Below are positions 11,579 through 22,568 of a stretch of DNA of 64,000 nt, piece by piece. The notes beneath the pieces were generated by a model. It searched no databases. It worked only from the letters and a program-made list of their open reading frames with translations, and was not told the origin of the DNA. Location: positions 1,178,001 to 1,242,000 of the forward strand of contig SPDT01000004.1 of assembly GCA_008477525.1 (NCBI GenBank), written 5' to 3'. Origin of the DNA: Hypomyces perniciosus (taxonomy: Eukaryota; Ascomycota; Sordariomycetes; Hypocreales; Hypocreaceae). The translations under genes were made by a program, and so were the position numbers. Numbering within the stretch: position 1 is the first letter of the stretch; the number at the start of each line of letters is the position of its first letter.

Positions 11579-13415
11579 ATGGAACACGAACTCTTCGATC
11601 GATCTGGCATTATACCCGGAGATGGCGCCCAACGACCGCCATACTACAAAGCTATCGGCATCGGCCTAGCCATTGGGTCCGGCGTCTTTATTGGAACGTC
11701 GTTTGTGCTCAAGAAGGTCGGCCTGCTCAAGGCAAACGAGAAGTACAACGAGATCGCGGGCGAGGGTTATGGCTACCTCAAGAATGCGTTCTGGTGGGCA
11801 GGCATGACGCTTATGATTATTGGCGAAATCTGCAATTTTGTCGCCTATGCCTTCACCGATGCCATCTTGGTGACACCTCTCGGCGCAGTGTCCGTTGTCA
11901 TTTGTACCGTCCTCTCGGCGATTTTCCTCAAGGAGCGACTCAGTTTAATAGGAAAGGTCGCATGTTTTCTCTGTATAGTCGGCTCCATCGTCATCGTCAT
12001 GAATGCGCCGCAGGAATCCTCCGTCGCCGATATCCAGCAGATGCAGAAATACGTCATTACACCAGGCTTCCTCTCCTATGCCGGTGTCGTCATTGTTGGA
12101 TCGATCCTAGTCGCCTTTTTCGTGGGACCAAAATGGGGTAATAAGAACATGCTGGTCTACATCTCGATCTGTAGCTGGATCGGAGGATTGAGTGTCGTGT
12201 CAACCCAGGGTCTTGGTTCTGCCATTATTGCATGGGCCGGCGGAAAGCCGCAATACAAGGAGTGGTTCTTATGGGTGCTTTTCGTTTTCGTCATTGCCAC
12301 CTTGTTGACAGAGATCATATTCCTCAACGTGAGACGCTCCCTAATACAGCCTCCTCAGATTGATCATAAACTAATATGGCCACCTATAGAAAGCTCTCAA
12401 CATCTTCAATGCCGCCATTGTTACGCCGACATATTACGTCTATTTTACCACCACCACTATCATAACGTCCGCAGTCTTATTCCAAGGCTTCAAGGGAACA
12501 GCACAGTCCATTGTGACGGTCGTACTAGGATTCCTAACAATATGCTCTGGAGTTGTGCTCCTACAGCTCTCCAAATCGGCCAAGGACGTACCCGATGCCG
12601 CTGTCTTCAGTGGCGACCTCGATCAAATTCACACTATTGCTGAGCAGGAACAACCCGAATCGGAGCCCAAGGCTGACGCTATCCGAGGCGCCGCCGCCAT
12701 CATACGACGGATATCAAACTCACGATTGAGGATGGAGGCCGAGGAACTCAAGCGGCTACATGAGGAGAAAATGATGGAATCCATGGAACCTATCAGCGAG
12801 GACGGGCAACCGATGTACGAGTGGGATGGTTTGAGACGAAGACGGACCGTCGCATCAAGTATGAGTATGCGCGCGCGATCAGCGACATCACCTCCACCCA
12901 TGCCCTTGTCACCTAGTCTTCGCATCCGCACCCCTCATCCACCCTTGGGCATGTCACGTTTTCCTACGGATGAGGAACTCGAGGAAAACGATCGCAGCAC
13001 TATATTCTCCAGCATAGCAGGCACAATCCGGGGACGATCTATACATTACCCGACTATGCCGGTTCACGACGATGATTACCACTCCGACAAGATGCGCAGT
13101 CCTATGCACCCGGTACCCCTGACTCAGATTGCCATCCCCCAGCAAAGACCCGATGACGAGGCCGGCGCTTATTACGGCCAGACACGGGAGCATATCTTTT
13201 TTAATTCTCAAGATACCGAATACCGCGGTGGTGGTACCGACATTAGCGATGGCCGTAGTCTGGCCCCTACACCACCTCCACACGGCGCGCGACGCCAGTT
13301 CTCTTTCAACCGTGTCTTTCGACGGACCCAACCGTCTGAAGAGGAACGCGTGGGGCTCGTCCAGGCCGGCCCAGAGAACCATAATACATCCGACCCGCCA
13401 CAAGCCTTTATATAA
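11579..13415 (+). CDS. NIPA-like magnesium transporter (DUF803 family)
   Basis: Two exons, 11579-12328 and 12390-13415, split by a 61-bp intron with a CTAAT branch site; 591 residues. The ATG at 11579 is chosen because the family-typical N-terminus (YYKAIGIGLAIGSGVFIGTSFVLKK) follows it; the frame extends upstream without homology. About nine membrane helices span residues 20-330, with the family signatures FIGTSFVLKKVGL, LGAVSVVICTVLSAIFLKERL and, after the intron, NAAIVTPTYYVYFTT. The long cytosolic tail (residues 340-591) is hydrophilic, Ser/Pro-rich and variable in fungi. NIPA proteins are Mg2+ transporters of the plasma membrane and early endosome; the cation here is inferred from the family. 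Confidence 0.92.
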
Positions 13416-14118
13416 AACAGTGATGAGTGTTTAGCATTAGAAAAGGAGGGCGGTGCAGGTGGTGGTGTAATGATTGCATTCTATTGGCGTTTTGGTGGCA
13501 CTGTGGGCATGTTTTTTACGTTTGGTTATGATGTTGTTTCTTTTCCTGCTTTTCTGACACGGCATGGCATAGAGCGAGTATTGGATGGTCATGACATGAC
13601 GATATCCCTCATGCGTACGGGCACGAAATGAATAGGTGTATCCGTAGGCGTCAGGCGCATTGGGGGCGTGTTGGTTGGTTGGATGGTGTATATATAGAGA
13701 GAGATCCGAGACCATGAACATGAATGCGAAGCATGAAGGCGGCTAGCTAGATTAGCAATAGACGGAATAAATGTTTCTCTGCGCATAAAACCTATGAACT
13801 GTGAAGTGGCTCTGTGGCAGAGGCACTTCTTACTTCTACTCAAGCACTTCTTTGGTGTCAAGTCTGTTGCCTATGCATTCTTATGAAGCTCACTTAAATC
13901 CTAGCCGCCTTACTCGTAAAAATCGAAACAAAATTGTGTGGAAAAAAAAGGACCTAAAGATGAGAGATCTCACGGTATCCTTAACCGTAACTCCACGCCA
14001 TGCGTCCATCCGTCACCATTGTCGTAATCCGGAAAGAAAGAAGAAAAGAAGGAAAACAATCCAGCGTCCTTGGCCGTTCATCAAATAAAAAATAGAAGGA
14101 AATAAAATGAGAGAGAGT
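13416..14118. other. Convergent intergenic region
   Basis: Lies between the 3' ends of the NIPA transporter (+) and the CHIP-like gene (-). It should contain both 3' UTRs; an A-rich stretch lies near 13930-14100. No gene was seen. Confidence 0.5.
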
Positions 14119-15090
14119 TCACCAGTCAACTGCCCAGCCGTTTTCCTCGAGAAACTCTTCACAGGCTTGTCGCAATCCGAGGTTGGGTCGCAGATCCGAA
14201 GCCTGCAAGGGCTCGCGCGTGAGAGGGTCGCTGGGATGTCGGCGGAGGTGCTCCATGATGGTCGCGCGTTCATAAGATTTGCCCATCTTGGTCTGGTGAC
14301 ATGTGAGAAGGCGATAACAAAAAGAGAGAGAGAAGAAGAAGAAAAGAGGTTGGTTCAAGACTTACAATGACGGGATCGACCATGATGCCAAAACCAATGT
14401 CGTCAATGGCCCAGTCGGGGACTTCGCGCCGCCTCTCTGACTGTACCCTCGCTCGTTCAAACACATCGCTCACCATGGCGAGCTTGATATCGGTCTCCTC
14501 CTCAACCGCCCTCCTCTCGATTTCATCGTCCCCAACCTCGACCAGGGTTTCCTCTCCCTCCCTGCGAATCAGATTCAACACCTCCTTCTCAAGCTGGCGA
14601 TGCTGCCTGAGGCGCTTCCTCTCGAGAGCATCCCAACGCTCCTTCTTGCACCTGAGCACGATGGCGGTCACGGCAGCCAGGGACTTGTCGTTCGAGGCGG
14701 CGCATATACTATGGGCGGCAAGGGCGTTGCTCAGCGCGCCGTCGAGGTCTCCGGCGCAAAGCTGGGCTTGGCTGAGGTAGAAGTGGGCTTTCATGTTGTT
14801 TGGCGAGAGGCTGAGACAGGTCTGGCAGTCGGTGATGACGGAATCCCAGTAACGGAGCTTGAGGCGGGCCATGGCGCGGTTGGTGTAGAGCGCTGGGTTT
14901 TTGGGGTCCGCGATGATGCTGGGGAGGGCATTTCGTTAGCATCGTGATTATGGGATATATGGTGGCTACAGGTGGTCATAGGTGAGGGGATTCATTCGTA
15001 CGCCTTGGAGTAGAGGCCGTCGGCAATGACATAGTCGCCCGCCAGGTAGTATCGGTTCCCCTCCTCCTTGAGCTGCGTTGCCTTGGACAT
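14119..15090 (-). CDS. CHIP/STUB1-like co-chaperone E3 ubiquitin ligase (TPR + U-box)
   Basis: Three exons on the minus strand: 15002-15090, 14366-14918 and 14119-14292, giving 271 residues, close to the ~300 of animal CHIP. Residues 1-120 form TPR repeats (EEGNRYYLAGDYVIADGLYSKAI, NPALYTNRAMARLKLRYW, NMKAHFYLSQAQLCAGDLDGAL), which in this family hold the EEVD tails of Hsp70/Hsp90. A charged helical middle (residues 120-185) is followed by a U-box (residues ~195-270: DPVIT, SYERATIMEHLRRHPSDPLTREPL, LRPNLGLRQACEEFLEENGW). The family ubiquitinates chaperone-bound misfolded clients. Splicing is well supported because both introns have consensus ends and restore the U-box. Confidence 0.93.
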
Positions 15091-16326
15091 GGCGCCAGGA
15101 TGCTGTTGTAGCGAGGAGAGATGAGGCCAAAGTTCGAATGCGCTGAAGCTTCAAGTGAGGGGGCGAGTCGGCTGTGTCACACACATCAATCAGGCTGTAA
15201 ATACGAAGTGGTATGTGTCCCGCAATGTCCGCACTCCGAATGCGCCAATGATGCCCGATTAGTATCAACGAGGCAGAAAGGATCAGAGCGACGGCTGGGC
15301 TTAATAGGATGAGGCGGATGTGCGTGCGGATACAAAAACAATATCCCAACTCAGTGGATCGATTTAAGCAAACGAAGCAGAACGGAGATGATGATGGGAC
15401 TTTGAGGTGTGAAGTGTGAGGTGGCGGAGCACGGATTTGAAGCACGCGGTTCGTTTGTTAAGATATGGAACGGAACAATATGGCGAGTCGTTTCTTCAGT
15501 GAATCTCCGCCTGGCAGATTTGATTTGGGGGCCCGGGCGTTTTGTTTCGTTGGTGCTGCTAATCTCATAGAAGCGCGGGGCGATTTCTAATGCTGCAAGT
15601 CACGATGTGGAACATTCGAGAAGGGTGCTCTTTTCGGAGACTACTAATCCTTCGTACTGACATACTACTTGGTAGATGGAGCGCATCACGACAAGACAAA
15701 TCCCCATTCAGCCCTCGTCAGAAGGAGTCTCCTCCTAATCAGGCTCTGCCCGGGAAACTCCGCCAACCCCTTTTGTCGGGCACATTGAGGAGAAAAAGAC
15801 CCATATAAGAAGTAATGGCGTCAAATAAATGGTAAATTTGAATATGTAACCTCCTGGATGTGTGCTCGGATAGCCCCCAGAATCATGGTATTATTCTGTG
15901 TACCTATAGATTACAAAGTAAAGGAACTCAGATTATTATACTATATATAAGCCGTCATATAAAATCCATGCAACATATTGACATGTAGCCAGTAGTACGG
16001 AGTACCTAGGCTGAATCAGCATGTCTGAACAGATAAAAATTACTACGAAAATAAATAATCTATATATAGTTATAAGAGTCTACAGCAATTTTTTATATTT
16101 TTAATAAACTTGTCTTAAAATCTATAACAGATTTCTAAATTATGATAGAGCTAAAGTAATTTCAAAGTATTTTTTATCAAATTCTTTAATATAATATAGT
16201 TTTTTATTAACTTATAAAAAATATGGTTGCGATATTGTAGTGTTAGTGTTAAATTGGAATAATAAGGGTAGCGGGAAAATGGGTGGTCTAATTTAATAAC
16301 CCTCTAGTAGTACATTTAAGTTCTAA
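15091..16326. other. Intergenic region with AT-rich island
   Basis: Upstream of the CHIP-like gene. A TACGGAGTAC motif lies at 15995-16005. From about 16015 to 16320 the base composition becomes strongly AT-rich. No gene was recognised. Confidence 0.5.
16015..16325. repeat. AT-rich island, RIP-like
   Basis: Very AT-rich DNA dense in TA and TT/AA dinucleotides, unlike the GC-balanced flanks. In Pezizomycotina such islands often come from repeat-induced point mutation of old transposons. No element can be named. Confidence 0.5.
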
Positions 16327-17765
16327 TTACATATGAGTCCATCCATTAGAAACAATTACTTGCATATCATCTACGACGCAAAACCAGCCTTCCTCTTCCC
16401 GATTAGGGCCTTGTTTCTGCCACTCTTCCACCTTGCCTTTTACTCTTAATTGCCTGAATGCAAAGAGGGGCGCTGTTAACCATCTCTTGAGTCGATTTTC
16501 CCAGAGGCCTGTGATTATGTCGTACACGGAAAGCCAACATCCTTGCGGATTCACAGCGACATAGTTCTGGGCTTTGTAGGCCACGCGGACATTGGGGTTG
16601 ACATAGATACCATGGGATGTCTTCAGAGGGTTGTCAGCGTGTATCAGGCAACACTCTGATCCCTCGAGGTGGTATGCAGCAAGGCTATCATCAATGCCAC
16701 GGAAGGAGAGGCTGGATTCAGCTGTCTTGTTATACGATGTAAACGCAATCGCGGGCATCGCGACTAAACGATAAGATCAGATCATGCCACACAGAGGATG
16801 CAGGGCGGCTTACCCATTCCGTTCCAGCAACTAGTAACTGGGACTGGTCCGCCAAGCTTCATGGCTTTTCGAGAACTCGAGGACCTGAAATAGGGCCAGG
16901 TTAGGCCCACAATCTCATGCCCGTTCGAGTCCCGAAGGACGAAGGTATCGTAGAAGTGGGTAGGGGTAGAGAAGTCCAGCGAACATGCTGCGGCATACTC
17001 CCCGCCGTTAGTTTGCAACAGCTCAAGCACATCCTCAGCCTGGAACCTATTAGCCCTCACAAAGCCGAAATACGCCGAACTTTCCCTTACTGTAAAAACA
17101 ATATCATTTAGAAAGAGAACTGTATCAAATACGATCCCTCGTGCAAACAGGTCATGAAGCGGCTGGAGGGATTTGTTTCGTAGCTTGGCTAGGAAAGGTA
17201 CTCTTCTAAGATTTCGCGTTCCCTGGGGCGTCATTACCCAGCCATCTTGGTCTTTGTCCGGCGGCAAGGCTGAAAGCTCATCTTGATGGGACGTGGGATC
17301 CAGAAGGATACTTCTGTCGACGCCTGCCCGGCTCAATTCCTGGTCCAATTCACGAAGATAGTCCTTGGTACTATCCCAGCTCCCGCTCTCGTAAACGCTG
17401 ACGAATACGTTAGCAGGCCCGAGAGAGTTGACTACATCGAGCAACGCTTTATTCCAGTGCTCCTTGAGCAAATCCGCGTCGTTCCAGTGTAAACTGGCAA
17501 TGAAGACTCTCGGACGTTTGTCAAATCGGGCGTGATGACGCGGCCTGCTCAGGCGTGACCGGATATGCCATGTCTCGAAGATATTCCAGAGGATGAATGC
17601 GACAAGGATGGCTCTGATTACCGGCGAACGTAAGAAGCGGCGGAATATATAAATAACCTTCGCTACGATAGCCAGGTGGAATGTGAAAGAAAAGTTAACC
17701 AGATTTCGAGTGAGAGTATGCATATTACCAATATTCAGAGCAGGGATAGCCAGGGAAGGTGTCAC
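16327..17765 (-). CDS. GT69 alpha-1,3-mannosyltransferase (CMT1/CAP59-like)
   Basis: Two exons on the minus strand, 16814-17765 and 16327-16763, with a 50-bp intron; 462 residues. The intron restores the family-typical junction CWNGMVAMPA. A hydrophobic segment near residues 45-65 (VIRAILVAFILWNIF) marks a type II membrane protein, likely Golgi. Family motifs include RVFIASLHWNDADLL, FVSVYESGSWDSTK, the acidic FLNDIVF and CSLDFSTPTHFYDTFVLRD. Relatives in Cryptococcus (Cmt1p, Cap59p) transfer mannose to mannose or act in capsule synthesis; ascomycete members are poorly characterised, so the substrate is unknown. The gene lies between two AT-rich islands, which suggests an accessory location. 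Confidence 0.88.
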
Positions 17766-18781
17766 GACCCGATAATAGACAAGTATATACGGATCGGATT
17801 ATCTAAGAACCGATAAGCTAATAAGGATAGATTATGCGCTAAGACTCTAGAGTGTAAGTAAGCCCTAAACAAGCTTCCCTCCTATACTTATAGTAGGTAG
17901 TTTACCTTTAGGTATTAATAGCTAGAAATCCTTTACTTTTAACTAGCTATTAAGAAAACCATATTTAATATATATACCTACCCTTTAAGTTTAAACCTTA
18001 TTGCAATATAAAGTATAAAACCTACTTTTTTAATATTTACTTTTAAATAAAGGGAAACTACTTTTTATATTGCTTTTTTATAAATATATAAAAATATTAT
18101 TTATTCTATCAAATAATGAATAAATAAATATTTATTTACTTTAAAAGTATAACCGTATTGTAAAAGATTAAGGAATTGAATGCCAAGAGAATTTCGCTGC
18201 TGCGCATAGACTATTTGTTCCAATAGCATTACTCCAAATCAATTCAATTATAAAACCTATTTTCTCTCTGCCTCTTCAGTTGACCCCTTCCAACTCAATC
18301 CATCCCCGTTTCAGATATAGGCAAGGCCGCATGATGATCTTAGGAACCATGGAGCAGAGTATCATCCTGTTGCAGTTAAACAGGCGGTTTCTATTCAGTA
18401 GCTGCTTTAATATTCATGACTCAAAAGCCGTGGTCAGGTCATGCCAATGCGACTTCATCGTGAAAACGTCTTTGGCATTCAGTCGTTATCTCATAATCCA
18501 ATCCAATGGAATCATAAACCTATGAGTCCTCCTCCTTGCCTTTCAGGCATACTTATACAACCAGTCTTGATATGGACATCGTAACTTCATCAAAAAGAGA
18601 ATTCCAGCAAAATTGAGCTCATATAGCGGTGTCGCATCACATCAGCACTTCTGATGTTCTAGTCCATCTGTTTCCCAACCCCTTCCGTAATAAAAATCCA
18701 GATGAGCATCTGCGGAGTAAGCCGGGAACAGCGTACCCAGATTCTCCATCCCAATCATCCCACTGAAGCTGATTTGTTTCA
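17766..18781. other. Intergenic region with AT-rich island
   Basis: Mostly AT-rich (see separate entry). The right part (18280-18780) is of normal composition but holds no recognisable gene. Confidence 0.5.
17860..18180. repeat. AT-rich island, RIP-like
   Basis: A/T-dominated sequence with long T and A runs (for example around 18060-18130), sharply different from the neighbouring genes. Same character as the island at 16015-16325 on the other side of the GT69 gene. Confidence 0.5.
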
Positions 18782-19744
18782 TCATCCTTCTATTCGCCCC
18801 CCCGGAAACGTGATGGTATATTTTCGCTCCTGTCGTCGTGGCTTGGCCCGGTTCAACCACAATACCAGCTTATCCACAGCCTCCTCAGCTTCGGGTATGG
18901 GCACCAGTGGCCAGACGTGAAGCATGCCGTCGCCCTCGACAAGTTCTACCTCTCTCCCCTTTGCTTTGACTTTAGCCACAAACCGCTTGGTATCTGGCGA
19001 CAAAAGATCATGGGTCCCTGCAAACACCAGCATCGGCGGCAGCTCTTCCAACTCTCCATAGATGGGGCTCACGCGGGGGTCATCAGCCGCGAGGTCCGGG
19101 CAGAGGATCCGCACAACCTCCTTAAGGCCCGGGATATCTAGCCACGGATCCATATGGGCCGTCGCCTTTGTCTCTGGGTTTGTGAAGGTAAATTCCACTC
19201 CAGGAGAAATAAGGACGAGCCGTGAGGCGATGCGTGTCTCTGCCCTCAGAGCCCGCTGCGTCAAAGCCAATGCCATGGTGCCACCAGCCGAATCTCCAAC
19301 GACAAAGAAGGGCGTATTATCTCTTGAGGGCAGAGCCATCTCATCATACAACGGTTGAACCGCATCGTACATCTCCAGCAATGAGTGCTCGGGCCCCAGA
19401 GGGTAAATCGCCACCGTGACCACGGCCTGTAACCGCTCTGCCAGCGTCGCAATTATCCTCCAGTGAGCCTGGTCAATCTCGAAAACGAAGGCTCCTCCAT
19501 GGAGATAGAGGATATGCGCCTGGTTAGGCAGTTCCGACTTTGGGGCGACGTCGTAGACGATGCACCCGCCGACATGGCGCTGCTCAATGATGCACTGCCT
19601 ATATAGATATGCTGGCGGACGAGTCTGCTTGGTCCTGCGATCGAACTCGATGTGCCTATGGACAGCCTTGGCGGATTGGAATAAGCCCTTGTACCTCAAC
19701 CATATGACCCATGAGACGATATAGGCCGTCCAGCTCGCGGGCAT
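18782..19744 (-). CDS. Alpha/beta-hydrolase, HSL-type esterase/lipase
   Basis: Intronless, 320 residues. It carries the hormone-sensitive-lipase family oxyanion motif HGGAF at residues 82-86 and the nucleophile elbow GDSAGG at 150-155, with Ser152 as predicted nucleophile. A late acidic residue (LLSPDTKRF) and a His (GMLHVWPL) complete the triad. The N-terminus has a hydrophobic stretch (WTAYIVSWVIWLRY) that may anchor it to a membrane. Fungal members hydrolyse short acyl esters or tailor secondary metabolites; the substrate cannot be told from sequence. No biosynthetic cluster genes surround it. Confidence 0.88.
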   Translation of the reverse strand: MPASWTAYIVSWVIWLRYKGLFQSAKAVHRHIEFDRRTKQTRPPAYLYRQCIIEQRHVGGCIVYDVAPKSELPNQAHILYLHGGAFVFEIDQAHWRIIATLAERLQAVVTVAIYPLGPEHSLLEMYDAVQPLYDEMALPSRDNTPFFVVGDSAGGTMALALTQRALRAETRIASRLVLISPGVEFTFTNPETKATAHMDPWLDIPGLKEVVRILCPDLAADDPRVSPIYGELEELPPMLVFAGTHDLLSPDTKRFVAKVKAKGREVELVEGDGMLHVWPLVPIPEAEEAVDKLVLWLNRAKPRRQERKYTITFPGGRIEG

Positions 19745-21778
19745 CTTGTTGTAGGTGAGAGAAGCTCTGAACTTGAGGTGTACGCAGACCGGTACGGTGA
19801 GTGATTTCTTTAAATTTTTATGCTTGATAAGTTAGTCACAATCTAAACATCTGTAGATTCATGGCTATTGTATCTTTTACTCACCTCTGTCTATTAATTT
19901 TTTTCTCTTTATATTTTGATATATATTTTAATCTTTGTTGTTTTGAGTGACTTACTTCATGCCGAATGTGACAGTGAGGGTGGGGCTGTTTTTGCCATGT
20001 GATAGAGACAGGACACGGGACGAAGCATGTGTACCGCCCCGCTGTGGACATCACGAGCAGTCAATCACTCATGTATCGATATTTGGAGAGTTGGCGGTGC
20101 CAATAAGATATAGTAACAACATACAAAGTACATATAATAACGATCATACTTTGAGATGGATTTTGTAGCCATAATGGTCCAGTATCATTCTTTTCCGATT
20201 TGAGAGAAGATTGAGGTCCCTGCGCCATCATAGCTCCGGTTCTACTCGGGTAGTACGAAGGAGTACGAAGTAGACACTATTGCCAACCAAGACGTAATTA
20301 CTCTTGCTACTCGTAAGTCGATGTCCTGCACAATGTTTCCTTAGAGATACCTCTTCCCTAACTTTCCATGGAACTTGGCCTTGGTGAAAGTGTTCAAGTA
20401 TTGGTAGGCATGAGCCACTGTGCTTCGTACTTCGTACTTCGCAGCTTTACGGATCTTGGCACACCTCAGTCATCGTCACTTTTCATTTACCCAAGTTGAG
20501 CCAAGCAAGTACCAGAGGCCATCTACGAAGTACTGAGAACTACGAAGTACTTCGTACGCCCAATCTTAACACCAAGATCAATTAGCGAGCCCAAGCTAGC
20601 ACGCTGTTGGATAATTAGTCAGTATGCGGAGAACTGCATCTCATCACGGTTTGTTGCGGCGCCACAGGTTAATGCGGCGCCACCGCATTTCAGCCAGGGG
20701 AGGTTGGGCGGTTATTATAACTGGCCCACAGTTAATGAGCATCGCAAACAGACAACTCCGAGAGCTTCAGGGGGGAGGGAAACCCATTTTCTCTGGTCTG
20801 GCTTGATGCGTTCCTGATTGTGTGTCTGACGCCATAGACTCCCTCTGGTAACACAAAAAAGATGCTCGATATGCAGATCATCATCACAACATCAGAAGAG
20901 AAGTGTTGTTTGTTCTGGAAACGGCAATAATACGAAGTATTCCGTAGGTACGGAGTATACCTTACATGTAACAGGATGGCTCCCCCGCATTCATCGGTTC
21001 AGCGCCGTCAATCATCGGCCCACCGGAATCAACGCCTCGGCCTTTTCGGGCTTTCCATTTTCCATTCTTTCGCAGAAGAAACGCTGCGGCAGTTGTGCAC
21101 AGGTAATGAACTATGCGGTCCGTGAACTCCCTAGCATAAGCACATGTACCTCCCTACTTTGTACTACGGGTAGGCCATCCAGGTTATGCCCCCCGGATTT
21201 TCGACCTATCGTAACCCCGCCATTACTCACTTCCGTTTCCCCGGGTTTTGCCGAGGCCTCGACGTCAGATCCTGATTAACCTCCCTCGTTCAAGGTTCAA
21301 GAGCACACGGACTCTCCTCCATCTCTTCAGATGGAATCGTGACGTCTCCTCTTCTTCTTATTCTCTCCTGTTGGATATCGCTGCCACGTGGCTGTCGACG
21401 ACGACGACAACGAACGAACGAAGACGACATATAGACGACAACGCCTCCAAAGCCCGCGTGGCATTCCTCGCTTTATTTCTCGCCACAGAACGAAGAGGCC
21501 TATCCGCGATAGACACGACCGAACCCGCCTCCACATCTGACTCTTCACCGCAACCCAACGAGGACTCTCGCATTCGATACCTGTCTTCGACCCTCAAAAA
21601 CGTCCCAGGAGATTGGGATATAGCATTTCATTTGCGTTTTTATTTTATTTTCTCCCACACGAAGTTCCCCATAGGCAAACAGTGCCCCACGGGTTTACCC
21701 TCACCACCAACCTCACCGACAACCACCAAAAAAACAACAATCCTCTCTCCACAGCAACCACCACACACCGAACCGAAA
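19745..21778. other. Long intergenic region rich in TAC(GAA/GGA)GTA motifs
   Basis: About 2 kb without a recognisable gene. It has motif clusters at 20253-20272, 20423-20441, 20524-20558 and 20931-20958, including head-to-head arrangements. A short AT-rich stretch lies at 19800-19935. The last 500 bp are an open but low-complexity leader in frame with the following small gene, probably 5' UTR or promoter. Confidence 0.5.
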
Positions 21779-22216
21779 ATGCCATCACAACGACCCTTCT
21801 TCCTCTCCTCATTCTTCGCCTCCTTCCGGCAAGCAGCCCCTTCGCTCCAGGCCACCACTCAGCAGGCCAGCAAACACACCAGCCAAGCCGCTTCCTCCTC
21901 TTCAACTTCTGCTGCCGTCGCCGCCGCTTCGTCACCGTCCAATACCTCCCGCTCAATCTCTACTAATGCTTCCACCACCGCCAACGTCGCCATCCACTCC
22001 CCCCGTGGCTCACCAGGAAGCCCTATCCCCATCCCACACGGCTCTCGCCGAAGGGGCAGCGATAGCAGCAGCGAGGGCTTCCGCGATGCCATCGGTGCAG
22101 ATAAGTGGTACATCGGCGGCAGGACAGCAGGAGGCGAGGAGAAGTTCTTCAAGCTGGGTGTCATCAGGAGGGTACGAAGTAACGACGGTCTAAGCTTGGA
22201 TCGACTGAGCTTATAG
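21779..22216 (+). CDS. Small Ser-rich conserved fungal protein, function unknown
   Basis: An intronless frame of 145 residues from ATG 21779. The frame is open further upstream, but the region after this ATG (MPSQRPFFLSSFFASFRQ) looks like a natural start. The middle is Ser/Ala/Thr-rich and low-complexity. The C-terminal 50 residues are more ordered (GFRDAIGADKWYIGG, EEKFFKLGVIRR, DGLSLDRLSL), and I recall this ending from small uncharacterised ascomycete proteins. A copy of TACGAAGTA falls inside the coding sequence at 22172-22180. No function is proposed. Confidence 0.6.
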   Translation: MPSQRPFFLSSFFASFRQAAPSLQATTQQASKHTSQAASSSSTSAAVAAASSPSNTSRSISTNASTTANVAIHSPRGSPGSPIPIPHGSRRRGSDSSSEGFRDAIGADKWYIGGRTAGGEEKFFKLGVIRRVRSNDGLSLDRLSL

Positions 22217-22568
22217 ACCAAAAGATGCTGCGAAGAAGTAACAACTGTTTTTTTTTCCTTCTAATTATGAGGGCATGGAACAAAGTAAATACATAACTTA
22301 GAATGATGGAAATGCGCGCGGTCGGGAAATCTGAGATTTGCAAATTCATTTTTTGGGAAATTGGGAAATCGGGCTGCGAAATTGGACCAGAACTGCCGAG
22401 GAAAGGCATTCATTTGGGAATTCGGATTAGGGACCATGGGACATTGGCGTTAAAATTTGGGAACCTTGGGCCAGTCATCGTCATATCTATCGCGAGAACA
22501 AGGGAGCGAGATATCGGAACAAATAAAAGTGTTCTTTCGTCTATTATTCAACACCTTCTCATCATTGT
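22217..22568. other. Convergent intergenic region
   Basis: 3' flanks of the small Ser-rich gene (+) and ALG10 (-). No gene was seen. Confidence 0.5.

Noticed and set aside
21248..21778. 322-residue version of the small Ser-rich protein
   Set aside because: The upstream part is low-complexity leader sequence; the ATG at 21779 gives a sensible start.
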